Made by a program: the position numbers and the translations under genes. Below, in pieces: positions 17,398-25,175 of a DNA stretch of 64,000 bases. The DNA is from Deltaproteobacteria bacterium (lineage in GTDB: Bacteria > Desulfobacterota > Desulfobacteria > Desulfobacterales > SpSt-501). Location: positions 107,054 to 171,053 of the forward strand of contig JACRCN010000004.1 of the NCBI GenBank assembly GCA_016219005.1. Direction: 5' to 3'. The first letter of the stretch is position 1. Each line of letters begins with the position of its first letter. Under the pieces are notes generated by a model, which was not told the origin of the DNA, did not search any database, and saw nothing but the letters and a program-made list of their open reading frames with translations.

Positions 17398-18447
17398 CTA
17401 TACCTGCTTCTGGCCCTTCACGGCACAGGTAGAATCTCGGATGATCAATTCAGAGGGAATAACGACATGTCTTTCGGGACAAGAACCGTTTTCAATCAAT
17501 TGAATCAGCATTTGGGCAACGGTCTGCCCGATCTTTGTCACCGCAATCTTGACGGTAGTCAATGGAGGTTGAAATAAATCCAGGATATCCGAGGAACCTA
17601 TGGCTACAAACGATATATCTTCCGGAATCTTCAAGCCGCGGAGGTTTATTTGGTGCAGCGCGCCGGGAGTGACGGTGTCGTTGATGCAGATGACACAGGT
17701 GGGTCTCTCGGGCAGATCCAGAAGGCGACCCATCAGTCGGAAACCATCCGTCTTGGAGAAATCGCTCTCAACGATATAGTCGGAGTTATAGATTAGTCCT
17801 CGGTCCCTGAAGGCCGCCTGGTAAGCCTTGAAGCGTTCGACGGAGTATTTTGAGTTCGACGTGCCGAGTATAAAAGCGATCTTGCGATGGCCAAGGTCGA
17901 GCAGGTAATTGACCGCTCGATAAACACACCGGACATTCTCAGAGTTGGCACTGGGGACGTCGATCCCGGAATTTTCCAGAAAGCCGGGTACCACCACCGC
18001 CGGGACGCCCTTATTTTCAAGCTCAGCAATGTTCTCGTCGTCTATCCGGTTGCCGATCACGATGATCCCGTCCACCAGCCGACGAAAATACAGGGAAGCA
18101 TAACTCCCCTTCGCGTTTATGCTCAGTGTTAGATTGTAGTCATGCTGGTTTGCGATTTCGCTGATTCCCAGAAGCATCTGGGAGTAATAAGGGCTCTGGA
18201 AGGCAAACTCGCCGGTACGCGGTATGATAAGGCCCAGCACACCAATGCGCTTTTTAACCAGCGCTTTCGCGGAGGAGTTCGGTAAATAACCGAGATCGCC
18301 GGCAATCCGTTTGATGGTTTCCCGCAAGTCCGACCTGACCCCTCTCTTGTCGTTCAGGGCGCGGGAAACCGTCGAATAGGAAATACCAACCCTTTGGGCT
18401 ATCGCCTTGATCGTGGGGGATGCAAGGGCGGTCTTTGCTTTTGTCAT
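17398..18447 (-). CDS. LacI-family transcriptional repressor
   Basis: DNA-binding regulator (349 aa). The N-terminal helix-turn-helix and hinge read IKAIAQRVGISYSTVSRALN and continue to LGYLPNSSAKALV, as in LacI/PurR proteins. The rest is a periplasmic-binding-like effector domain (VLGLIIPRTGEFAF, VPSANSENVRCVYRAVNYLL, HRKIAFILG). It lies between the dehydrogenase operon and the divergent thiolase gene, and the two identical palindromes in both flanks are its likely operators. One sits within its own promoter, so it should repress itself. The inducer is probably the transported acid or a metabolite of it. Confidence 0.93.
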   Translation of the reverse strand: MTKAKTALASPTIKAIAQRVGISYSTVSRALNDKRGVRSDLRETIKRIAGDLGYLPNSSAKALVKKRIGVLGLIIPRTGEFAFQSPYYSQMLLGISEIANQHDYNLTLSINAKGSYASLYFRRLVDGIIVIGNRIDDENIAELENKGVPAVVVPGFLENSGIDVPSANSENVRCVYRAVNYLLDLGHRKIAFILGTSNSKYSVERFKAYQAAFRDRGLIYNSDYIVESDFSKTDGFRLMGRLLDLPERPTCVICINDTVTPGALHQINLRGLKIPEDISFVAIGSSDILDLFQPPLTTVKIAVTKIGQTVAQMLIQLIENGSCPERHVVIPSELIIRDSTCAVKGQKQV

Positions 18448-18455
18448 GATGCTTG

Positions 18456-18484
18456 ATTATTGCAAACGTTTGCAGTATAGTCAA
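18456..18484 (-). promoter_or_regulatory. Promoter of the lacI-type gene
   Basis: On the minus strand TTGACT, a 17-bp spacer and AATAAT lie just upstream of the repressor start. The spacer contains almost all of operator 2, so repressor binding would block its own promoter. Confidence 0.7.
18461..18474. promoter_or_regulatory. LacI-family operator 2
   Basis: A second perfect copy of TGCAAACGTTTGCA in the divergent region between the repressor and the thiolase. It is placed to control both directions and is identical to operator 1. Confidence 0.88.
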
Positions 18485-18540
18485 TAAATATTTATCGGGT
18501 GCGAATCTATTTAGCCGTCGATTAAGGGAGGGGCTTTACT

Positions 18541-19803
18541 ATGGAAAATGTCGTGATCTTGAGCGCGGTACGAACTCCGATTGGCGCCTACGGGGGGGCT
18601 TTGAGGGACATCCCCGCCTATCGCCTTGGTGCCGTAGTGCTGAACGAAGCAGCCAGACGCGCCGGGATCGAGCCGGAGCAGGTCGATGATGTTATCATGG
18701 GGGTAGCCTACCAGAACGGCGAAAACGTAAATGCGGCACGAATGGCTCTGCTCGAGGCGGACTGGCCTGACACAATACCGGGAGTTGTGCTGGACCGCCG
18801 CTGCTGCTCCGGGATCGATTCCCTGTTTTTCGGGGCGATGAAGATCCAGACCGGCAACGCAGAGATCGTCATGACTGGCGGCATGGAATCGATGAGCCAA
18901 GCGGAGCTTTACATCCCCGGTGACATCAAATGGGGGTTGGGGGGCCGCAGCCACGAGAAGCACGGCTTCATGCCGAAGGGGCACGGAGCGCTCGCGATAT
19001 GGGGGATCCCGCTTTACGACCGCATCCAGCGGGGACGGGTCATGAGCCAGCCCATAAGGCGCTACGGGGAGCTCAACTCCATGATGTCCTGGGCCGAAAC
19101 CGCCGCCAAGCGTGAGGGGATCACCCGCGTAGAAGCCGACCGCTGGGCCCTGCGGAGCCACCAGCGGGCGGTCGCAGCTTGGGAGTCCGGGATCTTCCCG
19201 GAGGAAGTGGTCCCAGTCCGAGTGCCCCAGGACAGGGGCAACGAAGTCGTTGTCGATCGCGACGAAGGCCCCCGAAACGATACCAGCATGGACAAGCTAT
19301 CAAAGCTTAGGCCGGTATATCCCGATGGGGTCTGTACGGCTGGGAATTCCTCCTCCGAAAACGACGGGGCGTCGGTGGTCGTATTGGCCTCTGAGCGAAA
19401 GGCGCGCGCGCTGGGGAAGAAACCGCTAGGCTACTATCGCTGCTGTGCCGTGGCGGCGACTAACCCGGTTCTGACCTATCCCGCGGTACCCGATTCCGTC
19501 AGCAAGGCGCTTGGCAAACTCGACCTGAACATAGACCAGATAGACCTGATTGAGATCCAGGAGGCTTTTGCGGTCCAAACGCTGGCGGATGCCAAATTGA
19601 TGGGGGTGTGGGGGACGGCTTTGGAGCAGAAGGTGAACGTGAACGGTTCGGGGATTTCTCTTGGACACCCGGTCGGAGCGACCGGCGCGATTCGCCTGAC
19701 GACTCTGTTGCACGAGATGCGCCGCAGGGATGTGCGCTTCGGCCTCGAAACTATTTGCGGCGGTGGCGGGCACGGGATTTGTCTTGTAGTTGAACGTAAA
19801 TAG
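18541..19803 (+). CDS. Acetyl-CoA C-acyltransferase (thiolase)
   Basis: Thiolase (420 aa) that splits or forms a 3-ketoacyl-CoA. The nucleophilic Cys is in LDRRCCSGID, GGMESMS follows, the catalytic His is in SGISLGHPVGATGA, and the second Cys is in ICGGGGHG. The ATG at 18541 follows GGGAGG. It is divergent from the LacI repressor with an operator between them. In context it could handle acetoacetyl-CoA derived from the acetoacetate released by BKACE, although no CoA transferase is present here. Confidence 0.92.
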   Translation: MENVVILSAVRTPIGAYGGALRDIPAYRLGAVVLNEAARRAGIEPEQVDDVIMGVAYQNGENVNAARMALLEADWPDTIPGVVLDRRCCSGIDSLFFGAMKIQTGNAEIVMTGGMESMSQAELYIPGDIKWGLGGRSHEKHGFMPKGHGALAIWGIPLYDRIQRGRVMSQPIRRYGELNSMMSWAETAAKREGITRVEADRWALRSHQRAVAAWESGIFPEEVVPVRVPQDRGNEVVVDRDEGPRNDTSMDKLSKLRPVYPDGVCTAGNSSSENDGASVVVLASERKARALGKKPLGYYRCCAVAATNPVLTYPAVPDSVSKALGKLDLNIDQIDLIEIQEAFAVQTLADAKLMGVWGTALEQKVNVNGSGISLGHPVGATGAIRLTTLLHEMRRRDVRFGLETICGGGGHGICLVVERK

Positions 19804-19897
19804 AACGCCTGAATTCATTATTCCCGTCAGGACGCACTATGTAACGTTTCTCACAAGATGATCGAGAAAGTTGCCGTGGATGGAAGGATAGACATAA

Positions 19898-19929
19898 AAG
19901 GAGAATTGAATGCCGATCCGGTAGTGACC
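19898..19929 (+). other. Vestigial gene start (five-codon ORF with ribosome site)
   Basis: AAAAGGAGAATTGA followed by ATG and only three more sense codons before TAG. It looks like the leftover start of a gene that followed the thiolase, or chance. No downstream homology is recognised before the terminator. Confidence 0.25.
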
Positions 19930-19957
19930 TCAGTGCATAGGCTCCAACAGGGGGTAA

Positions 19958-19987
19958 AATGATGCCCCGATGGTTCGGGGCATCATT
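19958..19987. terminator. Bidirectional terminator hairpin
   Basis: AATGATGCCCCGA-TGGT-TCGGGGCATCATT, a perfect 13-bp stem with a 4-nt loop, between the convergent thiolase and arylsulfotransferase-like genes. Confidence 0.8.
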
Positions 19988-20014
19988 CAGAACGAGAAGC
20001 AGGTATAGAGAGTA

Positions 20015-21391
20015 TTACCTCTTGGCGTATTCCTTGAAGAAATGCGGGCAGCCCTCCACAAACGGAACTTTCTTGCTCAGGTCTTTTCCTTTTAGCCCCG
20101 GATAGTCGGCGCCGTAACGATATGCGCGGTGGACCATGTTCAGCATGGCGTTCATGTGGTCTTTAAGAGGGAATGCATCATCTTCTGAGACCACGCACTT
20201 GGCCTTGCCGGCGAAGACCGGGTTCACAAAATCCCAGACCACTTTTTTATCAGGAGTCACCTCGAAAATGTGTCCACCGTGTGTGGAGATGATCAGGGTG
20301 TTGCCGTTTGGCAGCCGCTGGACAGCGCCCTGGCGGTAGGAATAAAAACTGGCGGAATGCTTTGTCTCGTATTCCCACACGATCTCATTGGTTTTCGGGT
20401 TCACTTCGACTGCGGCGGAGCGGTTGCCCTCCGGACGTTCGGAGCCGTTGTCGAAAAGCAGGATGTTGCCGTTTTCCAGAAGTGACGGGTTGTGGGTTCC
20501 GAATACCTTCTGGTCCCCGTTGTCATACCAGGAAGGAGCCTTCCCAGCACCGTAGACCGAGGGGTTGCCCCATCGATACTCGATCTCGCCGGTCTTGTGA
20601 TTGACCAGGTAGAATTCCGCGAAATTGCGGGAGTTGAGAAGCACCTGGTCGGTCTTGGGCAGGTACCATACCGTGTTGAAGTGCGACCAGTCCCAGTTCG
20701 GATAGACGTTACCCACCGGTTCGGGCAGCTTGTAGTTGATATCGAGTTTTTTGGGGCCTTTGCCGATGTGGTCCCATGCGTGCCATTCCCACACCGTCTT
20801 GCCGTCCTTGTCGACTTCACGGACAAAGTCGACCCAGAAGCCGTCATGAGGTGTCCCCTTCGCCATCACGGGCTTGTCAGGGAGTGTTTGGGGGTTGCGC
20901 CCTTTGGCAATGCCTTCCTCCCGGCTCTTGTACTCCCATCCCAGGATCATGGTGTTGCCGTTGGGCATGCGGTCGAAGGTGTGATGTTGCACTTCCTTTC
21001 CGGGAATGAACATCTTGTATTCCCATACCTTCTTGCCGCTCCAGTCGAATTCCTCGATGATCCCGCCGGCTCCGCCGAAGGCGCAATAACCGAGTTCATT
21101 CTTCCGCGGGATTACCCCGGCTCGCAGAAGATTCCCGTTGGGCAACAACACGGAATGGAGACCAGGCGTGTATTCACTTTCCCAGCTGTGGACGATGTTG
21201 CCCTCCATGTCGATCAGGTAAGTAATTTTGCTGCTGACCGTCGGGCTGAAAAGGGTATAGCCTGCAAAGGCTTTTTCCTTGTCATACGCCAGCACCCCCG
21301 TGGGGCCGACAGTGGCCTCGTAAGCATGTGCGGGTATAAGACAACCGGTGGCCAGAATCAGTGCAAGACACAAACTCCATGTTCTCCTCAT
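20015..21391 (-). CDS. Secreted arylsulfotransferase-family (ASST) protein
   Basis: Exported beta-propeller protein (458 aa) of the arylsulfotransferase family, which moves sulfate groups between phenolic esters without PAPS in characterised members. The start is ATG 21391 (MRRTWSLCLALI) after AAAGGAG, opening a signal peptide ending near AHAYE. Propeller blades recur as LPNGNxL units (LLPNGNLLRAG, MPNGNTMILG, LLENGNILLFDNG, RLPNGNTLII), with conserved histidines in DWSHFNTVW and FGTHNPSL. Transfer activity is not proven. A sigma-54 promoter and enhancer-like repeat lie upstream, next to a sigma-54 regulator gene. A distant paralog occurs at 27613. Confidence 0.82.
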   Translation of the reverse strand: MRRTWSLCLALILATGCLIPAHAYEATVGPTGVLAYDKEKAFAGYTLFSPTVSSKITYLIDMEGNIVHSWESEYTPGLHSVLLPNGNLLRAGVIPRKNELGYCAFGGAGGIIEEFDWSGKKVWEYKMFIPGKEVQHHTFDRMPNGNTMILGWEYKSREEGIAKGRNPQTLPDKPVMAKGTPHDGFWVDFVREVDKDGKTVWEWHAWDHIGKGPKKLDINYKLPEPVGNVYPNWDWSHFNTVWYLPKTDQVLLNSRNFAEFYLVNHKTGEIEYRWGNPSVYGAGKAPSWYDNGDQKVFGTHNPSLLENGNILLFDNGSERPEGNRSAAVEVNPKTNEIVWEYETKHSASFYSYRQGAVQRLPNGNTLIISTHGGHIFEVTPDKKVVWDFVNPVFAGKAKCVVSEDDAFPLKDHMNAMLNMVHRAYRYGADYPGLKGKDLSKKVPFVEGCPHFFKEYAKR

Positions 21392-21493
21392 GTTCTCTCC
21401 TTTCGTCGCTGATCGCAGTAGTTGGCCATGATTAGCTCTCCATTTATCCTCGTCGCTCGAAACCCGTAATCCGATGATACCCGACCCCCTTTG

Positions 21494-21509
21494 AGCAAAA
21501 CCTGTGCCC
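21494..21509 (-). promoter_or_regulatory. Sigma-54 (-24/-12) promoter of the ASST-like gene
   Basis: The minus strand reads GGGCAC-AGGTT-TTGCT, differing at one base from TGGCAC-N5-TTGCW, about 105 bp upstream of the ATG. A sigma-54 activator gene of the NtrC class is directly upstream. Confidence 0.75.
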
Positions 21510-21657
21510 TTTTTGCCGAAGGCAGCACGGCATTTTCGATAGATGGGGGGCATTCCCCCGGATGATAAAATAGGGTGTGATTCTATGACATTAGGCAGTG
21601 GATGTGGGCTGCAGTTGAGCTACAGCATCGTGTTGCGAATGGCCTATACGGAAAGGG

Positions 21658-21675
21658 TGTGCGGTTTGCCGCACA
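21658..21675. promoter_or_regulatory. Enhancer-like inverted repeat (UAS 1)
   Basis: Perfect dyad TGTGCGG-TTTG-CCGCACA, 149 bp upstream of the sigma-54 promoter of the ASST-like gene. Form and distance suit an NtrC-type activator site. A related 18-bp sequence lies at 26755. Confidence 0.6.
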
Positions 21676-21725
21676 ACGCAAGGAAGGGGCGTGCAGAAAT
21701 CTGCTCACAAGGGTTCAGGCGATGG

Positions 21726-23081
21726 TCATTCCAAGCCGTAGGCAGCCATTTTGTCGTAAAGCGTCCGCCGGGCGATGCCTAACCGCTTGGCAGCTAAGGT
21801 GCGATTGTCGCCAGACTCTTCGAGGGCTTGCCGAATGGCTGACTTTTCAGCATCTTCAACTACTTCTTTCAGCGAAAGGGCGGACAGTTCCTTTTCAAAA
21901 TCAACAGCAATTTTGGATGTGGGTTGAAAACATAACAGGTCCCCTGTGATGGTGTTGCCGTCAGCCAGCAGGACCGCCCGCTCTAAAGTGTTTTCGAGTT
22001 CCCGGATGTTACCTTTCCATGGCAGACCCATAAGCGCCCGCATAACCCCCGGGTCGATGCGCGTCACATTTTTTTTGTATCGCTTGTTGAATATACTGAC
22101 GAATTGACCGACAAATTTCGGCAAATCTTCCAATCGCTCCCGCAAGGGGGGCATAGGGAGGGGAATGACGGCCAGCCGGAAGTAAAGATCCTCCCGGAAA
22201 CGGCCCTGTTTGGTTTCCTGGTCAAGATTTCGGCTTGTAGCCGAAATAAACCGCGTGTCGATGCGAACCGACTGGTTCCCACCAACGGGTTTTATCTCCT
22301 GTTCCTGGATCGCTCTCAGCAGCTTCACTTGGGTGCTCGGAGGGATTTCCCCTATTTCGTCCAAGAACGCAGTACCCCCCTGGGCTTCTTCCAGCAAGCC
22401 GCGTTTGGCGGATATCGCGCCGGTGAAAGCTCCCTTGACGTGACCGAACAATTCACTTTCCAGAAGTGTTTCGGCCAAGGCCGCGCAGTCGATCGTTACA
22501 AACGGCTTATCACGACGCATGCTCTTTTCGTGGATGCGCCGGGCAAAAACCGATTTGCCGGTTCCGGTCTCGCCCAGCAGCAACACCGGAGCGTCGGAGC
22601 CGGCTACCTTTTCGATGGTCATCAGGACATCCCTGATTTTGCGGCTGTGGCCGATGACCATGCTGCCTTCCTGGTCGGCCGCATCGCCTTTTTGCGCAAG
22701 ACGTCGGTGCATCTGGCCGCTTTCTATGGCCCGACGCAGCAGGAGGCCAAGCGATTTCGGGTTAAACGGCTTGGTAACGTAGTGAAAAGCGCCGATCTGG
22801 ATAGCTTCGACCGCGCTTTCAATTGTGCCCACTCCAGTCATAAGGATTATTGGGAGTAGGGGGTCGTTCTGCCGAATCTCTTTGAGAAGATCCAGGCCGC
22901 TCATGCCCTGGGGCATGGCCATGTCGGTGACGACCGCATCGAACTGCGTCTGTGCGATCAGGTTCAGGCCGGCTTCGGCAGATTCGGCGGTCTGCACCTC
23001 AAGGTTTTCATATGAAAAATAGCTGTCAAGAACTCTAAGAAATTCAGGTTCGTCGTCGATAATGAGAATTTTGGGTTTCAT
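21726..23081 (-). CDS. Sigma-54-dependent response regulator (NtrC family)
   Basis: Transcription activator (451 aa): receiver domain (1-120; IIDDEPEFL, VTDMAMPQGMSG with the phospho-Asp), AAA+ domain with Walker A LLGETGTGKSVFA and the sigma-54 contact loop GAFTGA, and a Fis-type helix-turn-helix at the end (RLGIARRTLYDKMAAYGL). Its ATG overlaps the stop of the upstream kinase gene (ATGA), so the two form a pair. The flanking sigma-54 promoters at 21494 and 26928 are plausible targets. Confidence 0.94.
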   Translation of the reverse strand: MKPKILIIDDEPEFLRVLDSYFSYENLEVQTAESAEAGLNLIAQTQFDAVVTDMAMPQGMSGLDLLKEIRQNDPLLPIILMTGVGTIESAVEAIQIGAFHYVTKPFNPKSLGLLLRRAIESGQMHRRLAQKGDAADQEGSMVIGHSRKIRDVLMTIEKVAGSDAPVLLLGETGTGKSVFARRIHEKSMRRDKPFVTIDCAALAETLLESELFGHVKGAFTGAISAKRGLLEEAQGGTAFLDEIGEIPPSTQVKLLRAIQEQEIKPVGGNQSVRIDTRFISATSRNLDQETKQGRFREDLYFRLAVIPLPMPPLRERLEDLPKFVGQFVSIFNKRYKKNVTRIDPGVMRALMGLPWKGNIRELENTLERAVLLADGNTITGDLLCFQPTSKIAVDFEKELSALSLKEVVEDAEKSAIRQALEESGDNRTLAAKRLGIARRTLYDKMAAYGLE

Positions 23082-25075
23082 ACAATCGCTTTCGTTGGCT
23101 CGGCGTGATCCGCCTCTGTTGGAGAATGCCGAAGTGCGCGCAGAGGCAATTCGATGAGAATCTGAGTTCCTTTTCCGGATTCGGATTCAGCAAAAATGAT
23201 GCCATTGTGGCGTTCGATAATGCGCCGGGAGATGAACAGTCCCAGCCCGAACCCTTCTTTCTTGCCGTAGTTAAAGAACGGTTCGAAGACCTCGTTTAGA
23301 TACTCTCTGGGGATGCCCTTGCCGTTGTCTTCGATGCGCAGGCAGGTGGCGGACTCGCCGGAAGGTGTGCAATAGGTGATGCGGATTCTGCCCTTGGGGC
23401 GATCCTGCAAGGCTGCTTGGGCATTGAGCAGCACGTTAACCATCACGTGCTGGAGAAGATGGCTGTCCCCCCAAATCCGTATATGATTCGGCGGCGGTTG
23501 GTGTTCGATCTCGATCCCCTTGAGTTGCACGGCCAACATGGAGGTGGTCAGCAGAACGAGTTCGTGCAGGTCCACCTCGGACATTTCCGGGTTTTTCGGT
23601 TTGGCCACCGACAGCAGATCCTGGGTGATTCTTCCCGCCCGAACGATGTTGCGGCGGATGGACTCAAGGAATTCCCGAGCCTCTTCGGTAAACCACCCGC
23701 GGGCCAGGATAAGCTCGATGTTGGCCTGCACAATGCCGATCGGGTTGTTGATTTCATGGGCTACACCCGCGGCCATTTGGCCGATGGTGGCCAAGCGGTC
23801 CGCCTGTACCAGTTCTCGTTCGATCCGATTTCGCTCAGTAACATCGCGGGCAAAACAGCAGATTAGGGGCCCGTCGGTATGCTCGGAAAGAATACGGGTG
23901 GCTGCCACATCCATTTCCCTGGTGTGACCCGGCGCATCGACGAATCGAAACTCCCTGGTGCTGCTGTTTTGCGGATTGAGGACAGACTTTAAGAATTCTA
24001 AAAAGCCTTCCTGTTGTTCCGACACGATCAGGTCGACCAGATTCGCTGCGCACCGGTCCATGCTGTCCGATGGCGGCAGAATGCTATTGGCCTTCTTGTT
24101 GGCGTGTTTTATCTGTCCTTTTATATCGACCACAAAAATCATATCGGGTGATGATTCGATCAGGTTCCGATATTTCAACTCCGAAGCGCCCAAGTCTCTG
24201 GTAACTCGACGTATTCGAGATTTGAGATGGTAGTTCCAGAGTAGAAATGTGAAAAGTACGGCAAGAAACACGCCGGCTATGAGCAGGATGGCCTGCGAGT
24301 ATCTTTGCAGCGTGGACGGCTGCAGCGCTACCCCATACCATTTGTCCCTGATTTTCGCGATCACGCCGTCACGATCCAATTTTGCCACTGCAGCGGTAAG
24401 GTGGGCGTGCAACTCAACGCTGTCCGGCCTCAGCTCTAAAGCCAGTGGGGTAGTCTGGAGTACCACTCCCACCCGAATGATGTTCTCAAGTTTTTCCTTT
24501 TGAATGATGTACATCGCAGTTATCTCGGATGGCGATAGAAAGGCGTCAACATCGCCGTTGTTCAGCAATTTGAGCGCTTCCTCCGGCGTGCGCATGACAA
24601 AGATATCTTGTGGTTGGACATTTGCTACGAAAGGCCCAAAATCGTCCCCCATGATGACGGCAACTTTTTTGTTGAGCAAATCATCGTTGCAGACAATTGT
24701 CTTGCAGGATGCGTTGACAAAGAGCCGCCTTTGGATTTCCAGGTGCACAGGAATATAAAGTCCTCTCCGACCAGGACCGGAAGGGATCATTCCAAAAGCC
24801 ATCACGTCGATGTTTCCCTGCTCGAGGAGTTCTCTCCTATGGCTAATGTCGGCGGAAGGGATGAACTGAAATTCATAAGGCGCTATCTTTTCGATTACTT
24901 TCAACAAGTCAACGGCCACACCACGGATTTGTGGCTTGCTGCCGGAATCTTTATAGAAACAGAAAGGGGGCGAGAATGGGCGAACTCCCACTCTGACGGT
25001 TTTTTGGGGGGCCGCCAAGGCTGCCAAGGGCTGCAACAGTACAAGGAGGGTGATGAAGAAGAGTAATTTTCGCAT
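23078..25075 (-). CDS. Sensor histidine kinase with periplasmic binding-protein domain
   Basis: Membrane sensor (665 aa). After a signal peptide (1-22) comes a periplasmic family-3 solute-binding domain (about 25-255; VRVGVRPFSPPFCFY, DVMAFGMIPSG), a transmembrane helix near 260-285 (AILLIAGVFLAVLFTFLLW), a PAS domain (about 300-420), then the dimerisation/His region (MAAGVAHEINNPIG) and an ATPase domain (GKGIPREYL, GFGLGLFIS). It probably senses a small solute directly in the periplasm and phosphorylates the co-transcribed NtrC-type regulator. The ligand is not predictable. A similar binding domain is used by BvgS/EvgS-type sensors. Confidence 0.93.
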   Translation of the reverse strand: MRKLLFFITLLVLLQPLAALAAPQKTVRVGVRPFSPPFCFYKDSGSKPQIRGVAVDLLKVIEKIAPYEFQFIPSADISHRRELLEQGNIDVMAFGMIPSGPGRRGLYIPVHLEIQRRLFVNASCKTIVCNDDLLNKKVAVIMGDDFGPFVANVQPQDIFVMRTPEEALKLLNNGDVDAFLSPSEITAMYIIQKEKLENIIRVGVVLQTTPLALELRPDSVELHAHLTAAVAKLDRDGVIAKIRDKWYGVALQPSTLQRYSQAILLIAGVFLAVLFTFLLWNYHLKSRIRRVTRDLGASELKYRNLIESSPDMIFVVDIKGQIKHANKKANSILPPSDSMDRCAANLVDLIVSEQQEGFLEFLKSVLNPQNSSTREFRFVDAPGHTREMDVAATRILSEHTDGPLICCFARDVTERNRIERELVQADRLATIGQMAAGVAHEINNPIGIVQANIELILARGWFTEEAREFLESIRRNIVRAGRITQDLLSVAKPKNPEMSEVDLHELVLLTTSMLAVQLKGIEIEHQPPPNHIRIWGDSHLLQHVMVNVLLNAQAALQDRPKGRIRITYCTPSGESATCLRIEDNGKGIPREYLNEVFEPFFNYGKKEGFGLGLFISRRIIERHNGIIFAESESGKGTQILIELPLRALRHSPTEADHAEPTKAIV

Positions 25076-25120
25076 GCCGCGATTTTATCCTACATGTTCT
25101 TCCCTGTCCACCGAGGCCAT

Positions 25121-25175
25121 GGCGAATTTGAAAGGAGAGACCACCCCAGTCTGAGGCGTTCGGCAAATTCGCCTC
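25121..25175. terminator. Inverted repeat after the metallophosphoesterase gene
   Basis: GGCGAATTTG (25121-25130) and CAAATTCGCC (25164-25173) form a perfect 10-bp stem; a nested alternative pairs GAGGCG with CGCCTC. It overlaps the metallophosphoesterase stop and lies upstream of the kinase gene, so it may end one transcript before the next. No T-run. Confidence 0.4.

Noticed and set aside
21545-21559. GGGGG-CATT-CCCCC hairpin upstream of the ASST-like gene
   Set aside because: Lies between enhancer and sigma-54 promoter with no T-run; probably chance in GC-rich DNA.
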